A stretch of DNA of 64,000 bases, from the NCBI RefSeq assembly GCF_031143425.1, contig NC_090446.1, forward strand, positions 655,733,717 through 655,797,716, written 5' to 3'. The stretch's first letter is position 1. Each line of letters begins with the position of its first letter. Source of the DNA: Pleurodeles waltl. Its lineage: Eukaryota > Chordata > Amphibia > Caudata > Salamandridae. The notes beneath the pieces are model-generated. The model was not told the origin of the DNA, ran no database searches, and saw only the letters and a program-made list of their open reading frames with translations. A program made the translations under genes and the position numbers. This document shows positions 9,264 to 20,229 of the stretch, piece after piece.

Positions 9264-10921
9264 TGTATTAATAAAAAATATTAATGAGTGTTCATGTATT
9301 CTGAAAGAGTGATTTGTGTAGAAAATATAATAACATAGAAAATTGATACACACATTTGTAAATGTGATTACAAAGAGTGGCCGCCAATGTTCACAAAGTG
9401 TACTTACTAGAGAGTTAATATTGTGAAATGTTGGATATATGTTTGACTAATGTAGTCATATGTCATATGTCATATTAAGGGTTATGTATTATACTCTAGC
9501 TTTGTTAATTGTAGGCCTTAATTTAGCGAATGCCTTTGTCCTGGTTTGCCAGGTCTCATGTCAGAGCTGTATTTCTTAACGTTTAATAAATGGCTGTCCT
9601 AGAGAGTTAAACTGTGATTTCATTTTGCATTGTTTAAATGTGCTCATAGCTGAAGTCTTTTCTCATGAGAACCGACTGCTAGAAGATGCTGTTCTTGCTA
9701 ATGTAACATTTTGTGTGTAATGCGTGTGAGACTGACTTTCTCAGGAGAAGAACAATGGAGATACTGACTGGAGTGGAAGCTGCAACAACATTGTTACCTG
9801 GCAAGCCGGATGATGAGGACATTGCAGGACAAACCAATCAACGACATGTGAACGGAGTAATGGTAGAATTCATAGATTAGGAGTTTTAGTTTTATTGGAC
9901 GAAGTGTGAACATGCGATTAACTGACCACAAGGGATTTGGGAAGTAGTTTTAGTAGTTTTAATTTAATGACGCTACACTCAGAGAAGACAGAGTCATTGC
10001 CCATTTTCTTGCTGGCTGAAAAGTCAATATTTCCTTATGCGACTTGACAAGAGACATGCTTAACTTTAATTCTTAAAGACTTTACATTTTCTTGACTTTG
10101 ATGCTGAATCCCGATGCCTTGCTGATCGACTGATGTCCTGAGGACGAAGACTGATCCTGCTTGCTGATCCACATTGAGGATAGGTATTATGAATTAGACT
10201 GTTGACTATCATTCATATTTGTTTTTCTTTCTAGGTACCAATTGCATTATTTTGATAAAGCCATAGTTAGATGTTTTTCGAAATTTGTGTTACTAAATTG
10301 TTTTGCATGAAGCCAAACATGCGGATGCTAATCTGTGTTAGTTAAGGGTCCTCACTAATGAAATTGTGCTAATAGGGAATAATGCTTGATTAATTTCTTT
10401 GCTGAACTTAAATGTATGTAATCACTTTGACACAGTTGACTTTGTTATTAATTTGCACCATAACCTTAGAATGTGTCGTAGTTCAAGCTTTGATTAGATT
10501 GCGTTTCTTCCGCCGCTTTGCACAGCCAGTAATATTTTTGTATGTGTTTCATTTGATTAATCTACATGGCCTTAGCATTGTTAATATAGGGAAAACAATA
10601 TTCTAACTTTTACTAAAGGTGTGGTTATTCATGACTGAAGGTTCATGGTGTGTGACAATTACTGACTCTATTGATTATTGATGTTATTGATTATTGGTGA
10701 TTATTGATATTGTGTATTGATTATTGATTATGCACTGGAGCTAGGGTAAGAACATCTTAATTGCGAGTCAAAAGGTTCATCAAAATATGCACGTCCCCTT
10801 GTAAGTTTACTTGTTAAGGTCAGACGCCCTAACAATATCATGAATGTTAGTCTCCAGTTAACCGATTCAACCAAACCTGTGTTCATAGGCTCACCAACTC
10901 CGACCTCGAGGCAAGGTCACA
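9264..10921 (+). repeat. Endogenous retrovirus LTR next to env remnant
   Basis: The start is placed by comparison with a second copy at 62980: both begin TGT(A/T)TTAAT and stay collinear for about 900 bases. Shared landmarks are CTCTAGCTTT.TTAATTGTAGGCCTTAA (two conserved blocks), GCTGTATTTCTTA, TGTGTAATGCGTGTGAGAC, TTGTTACCTG, GCGATTAACTGACCA-like DNA and CTGAGGACGAAGACTGAT. AATAAA occurs at about 9587. The downstream limit is uncertain because the second copy is cut by a MITE and the window edge; a TCACA end near 10921 is a guess. The expected polypurine tract before 9264 is not visible, consistent with a deletion that also removed the end of env. Confidence 0.6.
10656..10733 (+). repeat. 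TTGATTA-type short tandem repeat
   Basis: Degenerate tandem copies of TTGATTATTGAT fill this stretch inside the proposed LTR. It is a simple low-complexity expansion with no other feature. Confidence 0.7.
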
Positions 10922-13900
10922 CTGATGTTTGTTCCTCATTAAATGGCAACATTTTATTATGCAGGTTTGAATTGCTTTCTTTTACAACTTACTAGAGAAG
11001 AGAAACTGTTAGTGAATGAAAAAGGGCTCTTCTCCATGTATTCCTATAGAAACAGCTGGGCAATTCACTGACTCCCAGTAAAATGTGTGTCCTTGGCAGA
11101 GGCAGCCAAACTATCGCATTCCCACAGGAACACTAATCTAACCAGATAAAATTGTTCTTTATCCCTGGTAGGGTGGTGTAAGGAACACTGTAGTGCCCAA
11201 CTGGAGCCCTTCAGACTACTGTGCTCTGCTGCTACTGCATCTGTTGCATATGACATAGCTACACTCATTCAGGAATTACTTCATAAACTTGAAGTATCAA
11301 CAATGCACATCTCTTGGTACTCTTGAGACACAGCCTCATAGTCACATAAAGGTCATTGGTGTGGTAAGCATCTACTGCTTTAGATAAAAGTAAAATTGTG
11401 TCAGAATTTAAGGACAGCACCTTATTTCTAAAACACCAATTCTATCTCTGAAACATTTGTTTTCACATGTGTGAAAATAAATACATAAAACTGTATGGGT
11501 TCAGCATCAAAGGGAAACTGAAAACATATTCATCTTTAACATTTACCACATACGCATCAATTTATTAAAACTGCTGATTCCTAAAATATTGTCTGATTTT
11601 TGGCAACCCTAATGCCTATGTTGCACATTATCTACTTGCTAATACTACACATAAGATTTGGCATTAGTTATGCACCATTTTTTCAACAATAATTTCATTG
11701 CAAATATTGCAGTGATTGTATCAATGATGTTATAGCAGATGACATGAGTGATGTGATACGTAGGGTAATTAGCGGTGCATTGTGAGGGCACAAGTTATGG
11801 TTACCATAGGGCACGAGTTATATTTACCGAGGATAACTATACCTGGTGAATTTGTGTGAATTTTAGAGTTTAAAACTTTACGTTCTAACTGAACATTTCA
11901 CGTAGTTATAACATTACTTTCACCTTTGGTTTTTTTTCAGTGTATTTCTAGGTTTTTCTTAAAGTAAAGAAATATTTTATTACCATGCTGAAATGCAACT
12001 CTCCCGCCATGCACAGCTTATGACTGTGCGCAGCAAGGTAGGTTGTATGGCATGCGGCTAACCCCCTGCACAAAACCAACCCTACACTGCACACGACCTT
12101 AGGCAATGCGTGGTGGGAACTTGGGCCAAGTAGTGGACGCGGACACAAACGAGTGATGGACCGCTAATACCACGACTTATCAAGTCATAGCTCGTATTGC
12201 ACAAGATCATATTATATGCTCCATTTATATTTCTCACATAGGACTCCTAGTATGTCCAGGATACAGGATACCTGCCATAACCTGTGCAAGTCATTCAGTT
12301 TCTATACTTTGGCCTTGAGGAAGTCATATTGACGAAACACGTGTCGGCTGTATTGTCATTGGACTGGCTGTACTGTCATTGGACTAGCTGTTGCTTTCAG
12401 GACAGTGGATGAATAAAATCCTCATGACGTACTACATACCCTTGTTTTGCGCTAATTGATCGAACACATTAAGGATTGGACTTTTTTGAACTTTCATGGT
12501 GTGCCCTGGTACATATATCTTTATTAATTTAGGTTTGTTTTTTCAACCAACACGACTGCACCTCAAGTGGTTGCATGCGGTACCGGTTGGCACCCTGGGC
12601 TGGACTAATCATATTATAAGAACAATACCCTTACATGCATATGTAAGGAGGTGCGAACCATTAGCATAGACACTATTGTTTGTGTATCATGTACGAACAC
12701 TATATGTAAATATATATATATATAGATACATAAGGAATAGTACATCTATACTTCCCTATATGCCCTTACCTTTATCTTGTCTCTCAATATTCTGCCCTTG
12801 ACATTCTTGTACCACAATATTCTGTGGGTCGATATTTAGTACAATAATTTGTTAAGTCATTAATGCATCCCGACCTGCATGCCCTCACTCACTCATCCAT
12901 CCATGAACACATTCTAAACTGTTTTTACTTACACACCCTGACAAACACTCAGAGAGGAACCACTGGTACTTATAACCCCGATCAATTAGTTTTGTCAATG
13001 CTTTTTTGGGGGGTAGAGATGTTGTTATTCAGTCACATTATAACACGTTCGCCTAAAATATCACAAATATATAAACTTTGACAATGCTTGTTGCATAATG
13101 TGTACTCTGGCTGACTAGTCAAGTCGTTCTCATTGAATGTCGCAAGTAAATTTGGCTGATCGTCACCTTGCAGGTGAAGCATGCGATGCACTAGAAATTC
13201 TATAATCACAGCCCACTTTAAAATGTGTGAGGGTAGAGCGTCTCCACTCCTGCACCGCCTTGCTGTGCTGCTTGGAAGGGGTCTGATGGAGGCCTGGTTG
13301 AACACCTAAAAGGTGCTGGAAATATCCCCGCGTAGCCTCATGACAGTGATTCGGGAGGCAGAGTTGCCTGGTGGCACCATACACGCCTGCGGTGTCAGAG
13401 ATCTTTATGTTCTTTCATCCTGCGCGGCCTCTGCTCCCGGAGAAGCTGAATATTAACAACTGCCCGCAGCCCTGGTTTTGTTCCTGCAGGGGTCTGACTG
13501 ACAGCGAGATGAAGAGAGCGAGATAGACTATCCTTGCACGGAATGTTTTCCTGCTAACAGACGAGAGCATTTTTCTTTTAAGTCACATTTGCTCAAGGAA
13601 ATAAGGACATCAAGGGGCCAGCAACAGGCTAATGCGTCTAGAGAGCCTCAGGGGCACTGTCAGTCACATGCAATACTTAACAAAAGAACCAGACTGGCCA
13701 TTTATGGCATATTGCGTGAGACTTGGCAAGTCATTACAGCGAACACAAAGTATGTAGAGGCACATTGTATGGTGCGTACAAGTGAGCGATTAAGGTGACA
13801 TCATTAGTGTGCAAATGGTGGGTTGCAGTATTATAAAAATTTAGGATGTAGGTCAGGACACCTTTCACAGTGGCACTTGGTGAAATTTGAAAGTTAAGGG

Positions 13901-14510
13901 CATAAAAATCCTTCTTGACTTGCACAGACCAGATGAGTTTGACTTAGAAGATTACAAAAACAAAAACTGAGCAGCGAGGTTAAATGAATAGCACCCCCTA
14001 TTTGTCCTAACACAAGTGAATATAAGCTACAATATGCACACACTATACACACCTGCTCACCTGCTGCTCCAACGTGTGCATTACAGCCAATAAACAAACA
14101 TAAACGTCCAAATGTTACAGCTAAAGCCACAGCCAAAGCATTTCTTTTACCAATGTAAACTTCTTCATGGCATATATTTTAGTTACAGACAAAATTCAAA
14201 AGGCGATTTGCATCCACATATTTATTCCAGTGTATAAGGTATCATTTGTATGCGGGGTCCCAATTCTATTTCAACCACCTGATCCTTCTTATTTTAGACA
14301 AGGTCGCCCCCTTTTTTAAGATTGAGTTTATTAACAACAGCAAAAAACAGCAATTAAATATATGACATATGTTGTATTATTCAAATAGAACTAGAATAAT
14401 AAACATTAAATAAAATACATGTGAATACAATTATTAAATTAGATATAAAAGTATGAGAAACATTTGTATTTATGCTTTGAAACAGTGGAAGTAGATAAGA
14501 AATATGGAGG
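10922..14510. other. Gene-free interspersed DNA
   Basis: No open frame here carries a recognisable domain. I saw a short (TA)n run near 12713-12724, a palindrome-bearing repeat near 12310-12425 (listed separately) and generally AT-rich DNA. A moderately GC-rich piece at 13140-13520 has no identifiable coding signal. Confidence 0.5.
12310..12425 (+). repeat. Unclassified repeat piece with GACGAAACACGTGTCGG motif
   Basis: The segment holds GAAGTCATATTGAC, then GACGAAACACGTGTCGG, then a direct duplication (TGTATTGTCATTGGACTGG and TGTACTGTCATTGGACTAG), then GAATAAAATCC. The compact mix of small palindrome, duplication and AATAAA suggests the tail of a dispersed element, but no second copy lies in the window. 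Confidence 0.3.
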
Positions 14511-14515
14511 GATGG
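14511..14515 (+). repeat. Target site duplication GATGG, left
   Basis: GATGG directly precedes the 5' LTR start TGTGAG and is repeated right after the 3' LTR at 23203-23207. A matching 5-bp duplication shows the whole 8.7-kb unit integrated in one event. Confidence 0.9.
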
Positions 14516-16254
14516 TGTGAGAAAACAGGGCTGATTGCAGAGGCCCCCTAACTTTTTGCCCCCATTTTCCACTTTATGCTGGTGTTTTCCTGACTCTGAT
14601 AGTGCCCTGGGTACTGCTAACCAGTCCCAGGGCCTGTGCTCTGTGTAAAATCAATATGCAAATTAGGCTAATTATAATTGGCTAAGTTAACCTACCTATA
14701 AGTCCCTAGTATATGGTAGGGCATGTAGGTTTAGGGACCACAGCATAGCACTGCTGAGGTGCCCAGTGTCATTTTAAAGGCAGGCCTGCCTTGCTGGCTG
14801 CTTTTAAATTAAAGTTATATGCAAATTCGACTTTGGAATTAAAAGTAGTTCCAAAGTCTTAAACTACCTTATTTTTACATATAAGTCACCCCTAAGGTGT
14901 GCCCTATGTTCCCCTAGGGCTGGGTGCCATGTAACTATAAGCAGGGACTTTATAAAAATCGTTTTATAAGCCCTGGTGAGGTAAAAACAGCCAAATTCGT
15001 TTTTCCCTCATTGTAGTAAATGGCCTTCATAGGCTAGAATGGGGAGACTTTATTTTAAATTTTAAAGTCTCCTTAAATGTTGCATACCAAGAATTTGGTA
15101 TCAAATTAATTGTTGTAATAAATCCCACAACTTCCAGTTGTTGGATTTAATATAACTTGTTCAGGTAAAAAGTTTTAGACTTTACCTAAAAAGTTGCCAA
15201 TTTCAGCCCTGCATTGTTTTTGCTGCTCTGCTCTGATTGGCCAGCCTGCAGCAGCTTAGCCAAGCTGCCTTGATGAGGTGTGAAGTGGCCTGGCTTCACA
15301 CAAAGGAATGTGCTTGTGGGAGAGAATCTCCCCTCAGCAGATGGTGAGGCAGGAAGGGGGAGGGCTGCCAAACTGGTCTTCAAAGGCAGAGAAGGACATT
15401 TGGAGCAACCAGCAACACCCCCACATCCTGCAACCCCAGACAACTAGGTGCCCCCTTAATTAGATTAGGAGAGGGCAGGAGAGGGGTGTGTTTATGATTT
15501 TTAGCCACACCAGTGGGTGGGCTCAGCCAGATGTAACCTCCAAAAATCAGATTCAGCCATGTTGGGTTTTTAGAGAATGTTGCCCTCTGGGATGGATTTT
15601 TGCCACACTTCCCAGGAAGTGGTCATCGCAGGGGGAAGGACCCTGCACCTGATTGGAGAACCAGGATCCCCCTGCTTTTCACCCAGGAGCAAGGATAAAA
15701 CTGGCAGACCTGCACCCACACCTCAGATCCCCATCAGATTCCAACAAGGAAGAACTAAAGGAGAAGAAGGACTGCCCTGCTGGACCCCTGGCGTGCACCT
15801 GGAACCTGCACTCAGAAGGACTGCACCAGCTGCACACTTGGGCTTCACCACAAGAAGGACTTTGCCTGGCTTCAACTGGTTCAAGGAAGGGACTCCCTGT
15901 TTGCTACAGGTGAAAAATTGCTAACCAGAGTCCCCTGCACCAACTCCTGAAGAAAGCGACCAGCTGACCACTGCCCAGTGGCCAAAAAGGAGTTTGCGCC
16001 AGGTGCATTCTGTGAGTTGTAGTCCGCACCCCCCAAGGACCATCTCAGAACTTCTGGACCCTTGGGGTGAGCTGTTGACCCCAAAAGAACCTTAAAAGGA
16101 CATCTGGGTGAAGCCCCAGAAGTTTGGAGAATTTTTGTAAAAAAGCTCCAATGAGGGACCGACCCGCCGCAGCAACTCTAGCCGGCTTGCCTTAACCGCG
16201 ACCCGGCCTGATTTGCTGGTTCGTCCCAGTAAAGAAAAATCTCTGAAAAAGAGA

Positions 16255-17110
16255 CTAAGTCCGAAGGTAAAAAGTTGACCGGGACCTCCCAGCCATCGTA
16301 TCCGAGAAGGGCTCCATGGACGTCGGATCAAGATCCAGGTTTACCCCGGTCGAAGGATTTTCACCTCGAAAAAACGACTAAGTCCGAAGGTAAAAATCTC
16401 CACCGAGGATTCCAGCATCGCGTATCCGGAGAAGGGCTCCAGGAGGTCGGACAGAACTGGCAGGTTCGTCCCGCTGAAGAAAATCTTCAAAATAAAGACT
16501 AAGGGGGTCATTCTGACCCCCGCGGGCGGCGGGAGCCGCCCGTCGACCGCAGAGGCCATTCTGGCTTTCCCGCTGGGCTGGCGGGCGACCGCCAGAAGGC
16601 CGCCCGCCAGCCCAACGGGAAACCCCTCCCCACGAGGAAGCCGGCTCCGAATGGAGCCGGCGGAGTGGGTATGTGCGACGGGTGCAGTGGCACCCGTCGC
16701 GTATTTCAGTGTCTGCAAAGCAGACACTGAAATACAAAGTGGGGCCCTCTTACGGGGGCCCCTGCAGTGCCCATGCCATGGGCATGGGCACTGCAGGGGC
16801 CCCCAGGGGCCCCACGACACCCCTCACCGCCGACAAGCTGCGCCGCCATGGGGGATTCCCAGGGCAGCGGAAAACCGGCGGGAGACCGCCGGTTTTCCTG
16901 GTCTGACCCCGGCCAAACCGCCGCGGTCAGAATTCCCTGCGGGGCACCGCCAGCCTGTTGGCGGTGCTCCCGCATCCAAGGACCGCCGGGGTCGGAATGA
17001 CCCCCTAAGTGTGAAGGTAAACCTTTAACCGAGGCCTCCCGCGACCTGTAGCCGAGCAGGGCTCCATCGCGGTCGGCCTGAAACTTTGACTTTGCCCCGG
17101 TCGAGGTGCA
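16255..17110 (+). repeat. Tandem ~123-bp units inside the LTR
   Basis: The phrase CTAAGTCCGAAGGTAAA recurs at 16255 and 16378, and a third version begins at 16499 but is split by the MITE (it resumes as CTAAGTGTGAAGGTAAA at 17005). The spacing is 123 and 121 bases. Each unit also carries a version of GGGCTCCA and TTCGTCCCG or CCCCGGTCGA. The 3' LTR has the same array, and the minus-strand solo LTR at 32293-34751 has diverged units. LTR tandem units often contain enhancer sites, but no function is shown here. Confidence 0.7.
16503..17005. mobile_element. Hairpin-train MITE inside 5' LTR (forward order)
   Basis: The ends GGGGGTCATTCTGACC and GGTCGGAATGACCCCC are flanked by TAA at 16500-16502 and 17006-17008. 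Interior palindromes in order are: CCGCTGGGCTGGCGGGCG block, GCCGGCTCCGAATGGAGCC block, GCGACGGGTGC facing GCACCCGTCGC, TTTCAGTGTCTGC facing GCAGACACTGAAA, GCAGTGCCCATGCC facing GGCATGGGCACTGC, GGAAAACCGGCGG facing CCGCCGGTTTTCC, then CCGCGGTCAGAAT. The 3' LTR shows these blocks in the reverse order. Noncoding. Confidence 0.88.
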
Positions 17111-17488
17111 ACCAGATGACCCGATTGGCGCTTTTTGTTTCTAAGCGCTAGAAAAATTATAATTCTTTAAAAATTCATATCTCCGGTTCCCTTTATCCGA
17201 TTGTATTCGTTTTTGTGTCATTTTAAAGATAAAAATGTAAACTATTTTTAAAAATTGGTTTTGGATTTTTAAACTGTTTCCTGTGTTTTATTTAATTACT
17301 GTTTTGTGATATTTAAATGCTTTACACACTGTCTCCTAAGTTAAGCCTTGACGCTCGTTGCCAAGCTACCAAGGGTTGAGCTGGGGTTAATTTACTGAGA
17401 CCTAACTGGACCTAAGTGGAGGTTAGTGGCTTGTTGCTAGGTGTAGGTACCTACCTGCCCTTACCAATAACCCATTTTCCAAAAATTT

Positions 17489-17506
17489 TGGTGGCAGCGG
17501 TGGGAT
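17489..17506 (+). promoter_or_regulatory. Primer-binding site complementary to tRNA-Leu
   Basis: TGGTGGCAGCGGTGGGAT begins four bases after the 5' LTR. Its complement, ATCCCACCGCTGCCACCA, matches the 3' end plus CCA of vertebrate tRNA-Leu as I recall it. This is where minus-strand cDNA synthesis would start, and its intact state fits a recently mobile element. Confidence 0.8.
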
Positions 17507-17717
17507 CCTGTACTTGTGTTCAGTATCATGTTACAGTTTTAAGTAAAAGAAATTAAAAATCCTTTAAATTGTCTTAGTGCAAAAATTGTTTGCTTTTTTA
17601 ATTTGTTTTTAAAAATTTTAATTTGGATTAATTTCTATTATTGAATTTTAGTAATTTTTCTAAATTATTGTTTCCAACTTTTGCAAAAAGTTTTTGTTCA
17701 CACAAAACTAGGGAACC

Positions 17718-20117
17718 ATGGAGCTTGATCTGGCTAGCCTACCCACACTAACAGTAGTCCAGCTTAGGGGGTTGTGCACTGAAAGAGGGTTGCCTGCAAC
17801 CACTGACCTCAGGAAGCAAGTCCTGATCAAATCCCTGACAGCATGGGCTGAGGCCCAAGAGGTAGACCCAGGGGAAGCTCCAGAGGAGGGAGAAACAGGG
17901 GAGGATGCTAGCTCTAACCACTCAGGGGAGGGAGGGCATCTGAGCCTAAGTGAGGATGAGGAAGACCGGTCCTCAGTACATACAGTCACTAGGGGCAGAC
18001 CCAAAGCTAGTGGTGGGAAGGGGGTCCCTTCAGGAGGAGAGAACCCATCCATCAGAGAAAGAGAGATGGAGGCCCAGCTAGCATACATAGCTTTGGAAGC
18101 AGACAAGCTGGCCCTAGAAAAGAAAAAGTGGGCGAAGAAAGAGAAAAGAGATGGTGGCAGCGACAGAGAAGTTGAGGTGTCCATGGGTGGGGGAGTTTGC
18201 CCCAGATTACCCAAGGGGGTGGTTCCTGCTTATGTAGAGGGGGATGATATAGACAAGTGGTTGGAGGCCTTTGAGAGGGCACTCCAAATGAGAAGGGTTA
18301 GGCCTCAATACTGGGGTTCCCTTTTGTGGGAGTTGGTCCCCAACTCAGGGAGGGATAGGCTTCTGACCTTAAGGGGGGAGGAGGCAGATTCGTACCCTAG
18401 TATGAAGAGGTGCTTAACCAAGAAGTTTGGTCTGACCCCAGAGCAGTATAGAATGAAATTCAGGGACACCCAGAAGGTCAGTACCCAGTCTTGGGTTGAC
18501 TTTGTAGACACCTCTCTAAAGGCACTAGAGGGCTGGATTATTGGTAACAAAGTAAATACTTATGAGGGGTTATACAATCTGATCATGAGAGAGCACATCT
18601 TGACCAATTGTACCCAAGAAAGGTTACGCCAGCATCTAGTGGACTCTAAGCAGACCAACCCTAGAGAGCTAGGGGAGGCAGCTGATGAGTGGTTGAGAAC
18701 CAGGGTGGTTGTCAAGTCCCAGGTGGAAGACTCCAAGAAGGGGTGGTCAGGTCCCCAAAAACCTAAAGAGGGAGGTGGTAAGCCCACCACAGAGACTCCC
18801 TCTGTACCCCAGAACCCTAAGAAGGAGGAGAGTAAATCCCACTCCCACTCTGACAAGCAGAGACAGGGAGACCCAGGGTTAAAAAAGCTCTTGGACAGTA
18901 GGGCTTGCTTTGACTGTCAGCAGACAGGTCACTTCAGAGGGGATGCAGCCTGTCCAAAGAAGGTGGTTAGCACTGGGCTGTCCAGTGTAGCCATGGAGGA
19001 GGACTCCTCAGATGATGAAGTCCTCCTAGCATTGAGCTGGGAGACAGGACCAGATGGTAAGCTGGTGATCCCTGAGGGTGGAAGTAGGCACTTCCACCCC
19101 ATTCAGGTGAATGGGATCCCTACCACGGGCCTGAGAGACACCTGTGCCAGTCACACTATAGTGAGTGACCGGTTAGTGACCCCAGACATGTATGTCCCAG
19201 GAGAGACAAGGAAAGTCAGGATAGCCACAGGGGAGGTCACCACCAAACCTGTAGCCATAGTGCCCCTAGAGAGGGAGGGTATCCTTGACTGGTTTAGGGT
19301 GGTAGTCAGTGCTGACCTCCCCCTAGATTGTATCCTGGGAAATGACCTCCCAGAGGTGGGTCTGGTCCCAGATGGGGCGGTCGCCCAGGGCGCCCCCCCA
19401 AACCAAAGTCCTGGGGAGTCAGTCCCTACAGTTAGGAGACAGGGGTCCCCAAGGAAAGGAAAGAAAAAAAGGAAGGGTAGGCCACTCTTAAAGAGAGTTC
19501 CAGGGAGCCAAAGGCCTTCTGCCCCAGTAGGGGGGGAGCCCAGAGTTGGCACTGGTGAGGCCTCCCCTGACCCCAAGGAAGTCCTGAGTAGTCAGGCAGC
19601 TGTCCAGATGCAGGGTGTTGCCCCTGCACTGACAGAAGGGAGAGTGGAAGGAGGGTGTCTGCCACAGGAGGTGGTAACCCCCCACTCTAGACAGCAAAAG
19701 GGGTGCCAGGACCCCAAAGTTGCCCCTAAAGCAGCTCAGCCACCTGTCAGTGGAGAGCTTAGGGTGTGGTTCTGGGTACTGACAGCTGTCAGTAGCCTCT
19801 GCTGGGTGCTAGCCTTCCTGGCAGCACTGTACTTGGCCTGGGAGGCAGACCCCAGGGCCAATAGCAAAGTAGGCCCCCTGACCCTGTTGGTCATGGTGGG
19901 GTTGCTCAAGTGTTGGGTGACCTCTTTGGGTAAGCTAAGTGTTGCCCTAGCAAAGTTAGGAGTAGGGGAGGTGGGCACCTCACTACCCAAGTTGGCAGAG
20001 AGAGAGGAGGAAGACCCCCTAGAGGGAAGTTTCAGTTTGAGATGGGTCCTTTCACTGTTGGGATGGCTTCACTACCCAGAGGGAGTGACCATGACAGGAG
20101 GATGTAAGGCAGAGTAG
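17718..20117 (+). CDS. gag: Gag-protease polyprotein with C-terminal membrane segments, 799 aa, intact
   Basis: The ATG lies in a good Kozak context (GAACCATGG). Residues about 5-40 resemble the SAP-like N-terminus of some Gypsy Gags; 114-146 is a charged probable coiled coil; about 168-330 is capsid, whose second half (about 244-325) has the SCAN-domain layout (FRDT, helix with SWVDFVD, LIMREHILTNCTQERLRQHL). Published work traces SCAN domains to Gmr1-like Gag. A CX2CX4HX6C knuckle spans 397-412. A protease domain follows, with D474-T-C-A instead of DTGA and ILGNDL at 539-544; the Gly-to-Cys change probably impairs cleavage. A Lys/Arg-rich stretch lies at about 577-595. The C-terminus, absent from the element at 1-6795, has a hydrophobic segment at about 683-708 and a second at about 718-737. 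No polymerase follows. Likely role: particle assembly and RNA packaging, perhaps at membranes (inference). Confidence 0.88.
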   Translation: MELDLASLPTLTVVQLRGLCTERGLPATTDLRKQVLIKSLTAWAEAQEVDPGEAPEEGETGEDASSNHSGEGGHLSLSEDEEDRSSVHTVTRGRPKASGGKGVPSGGENPSIREREMEAQLAYIALEADKLALEKKKWAKKEKRDGGSDREVEVSMGGGVCPRLPKGVVPAYVEGDDIDKWLEAFERALQMRRVRPQYWGSLLWELVPNSGRDRLLTLRGEEADSYPSMKRCLTKKFGLTPEQYRMKFRDTQKVSTQSWVDFVDTSLKALEGWIIGNKVNTYEGLYNLIMREHILTNCTQERLRQHLVDSKQTNPRELGEAADEWLRTRVVVKSQVEDSKKGWSGPQKPKEGGGKPTTETPSVPQNPKKEESKSHSHSDKQRQGDPGLKKLLDSRACFDCQQTGHFRGDAACPKKVVSTGLSSVAMEEDSSDDEVLLALSWETGPDGKLVIPEGGSRHFHPIQVNGIPTTGLRDTCASHTIVSDRLVTPDMYVPGETRKVRIATGEVTTKPVAIVPLEREGILDWFRVVVSADLPLDCILGNDLPEVGLVPDGAVAQGAPPNQSPGESVPTVRRQGSPRKGKKKRKGRPLLKRVPGSQRPSAPVGGEPRVGTGEASPDPKEVLSSQAAVQMQGVAPALTEGRVEGGCLPQEVVTPHSRQQKGCQDPKVAPKAAQPPVSGELRVWFWVLTAVSSLCWVLAFLAALYLAWEADPRANSKVGPLTLLVMVGLLKCWVTSLGKLSVALAKLGVGEVGTSLPKLAEREEEDPLEGSFSLRWVLSLLGWLHYPEGVTMTGGCKAE

Positions 20118-20217
20118 GCCCTGCAAAGGGACAGCCAGTTTTCTTCACTGTCTTCCTCGCCTAACAAGCCAGGAAGACTCTCCCAGGGTTGGACTGAGTC
20201 TCCTGGGCGTGTGGGCT

Positions 20218-20225
20218 GGGGGGGG
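20218..20225 (+). promoter_or_regulatory. Polypurine tract of the Gag-only element
   Basis: Eight G followed by CTTG and the 3' LTR start at 20230. The position and composition match the tract at 3790-3797. Confidence 0.75.
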
Positions 20226-20229
20226 CTTG

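Larger units (their letters stand above)
14516..17484 (+). repeat. 5' LTR of the Gag-only element (2969 bp)
   Basis: It starts TGTGAGAAAACAGGG and ends ..CCATTTTCCAAAA where the 3' LTR has CCAACA, so one terminal base has changed. It aligns base by base with 20230-23202 apart from scattered substitutions, a short deletion near 14750 and the MITE insert, which is in the opposite orientation. An AATAAA lies at 16491-16496, just before the MITE. Numerous short open frames in both LTRs have no domains and are ignored. Confidence 0.93.

Noticed and set aside
14516..17484. Many 60-165 residue open frames on both strands in the long LTRs (also 3801-6795 and 20230-23202)
   Set aside because: They lack domains, fall in GC-rich LTR or palindromic DNA and overlap on opposite strands.
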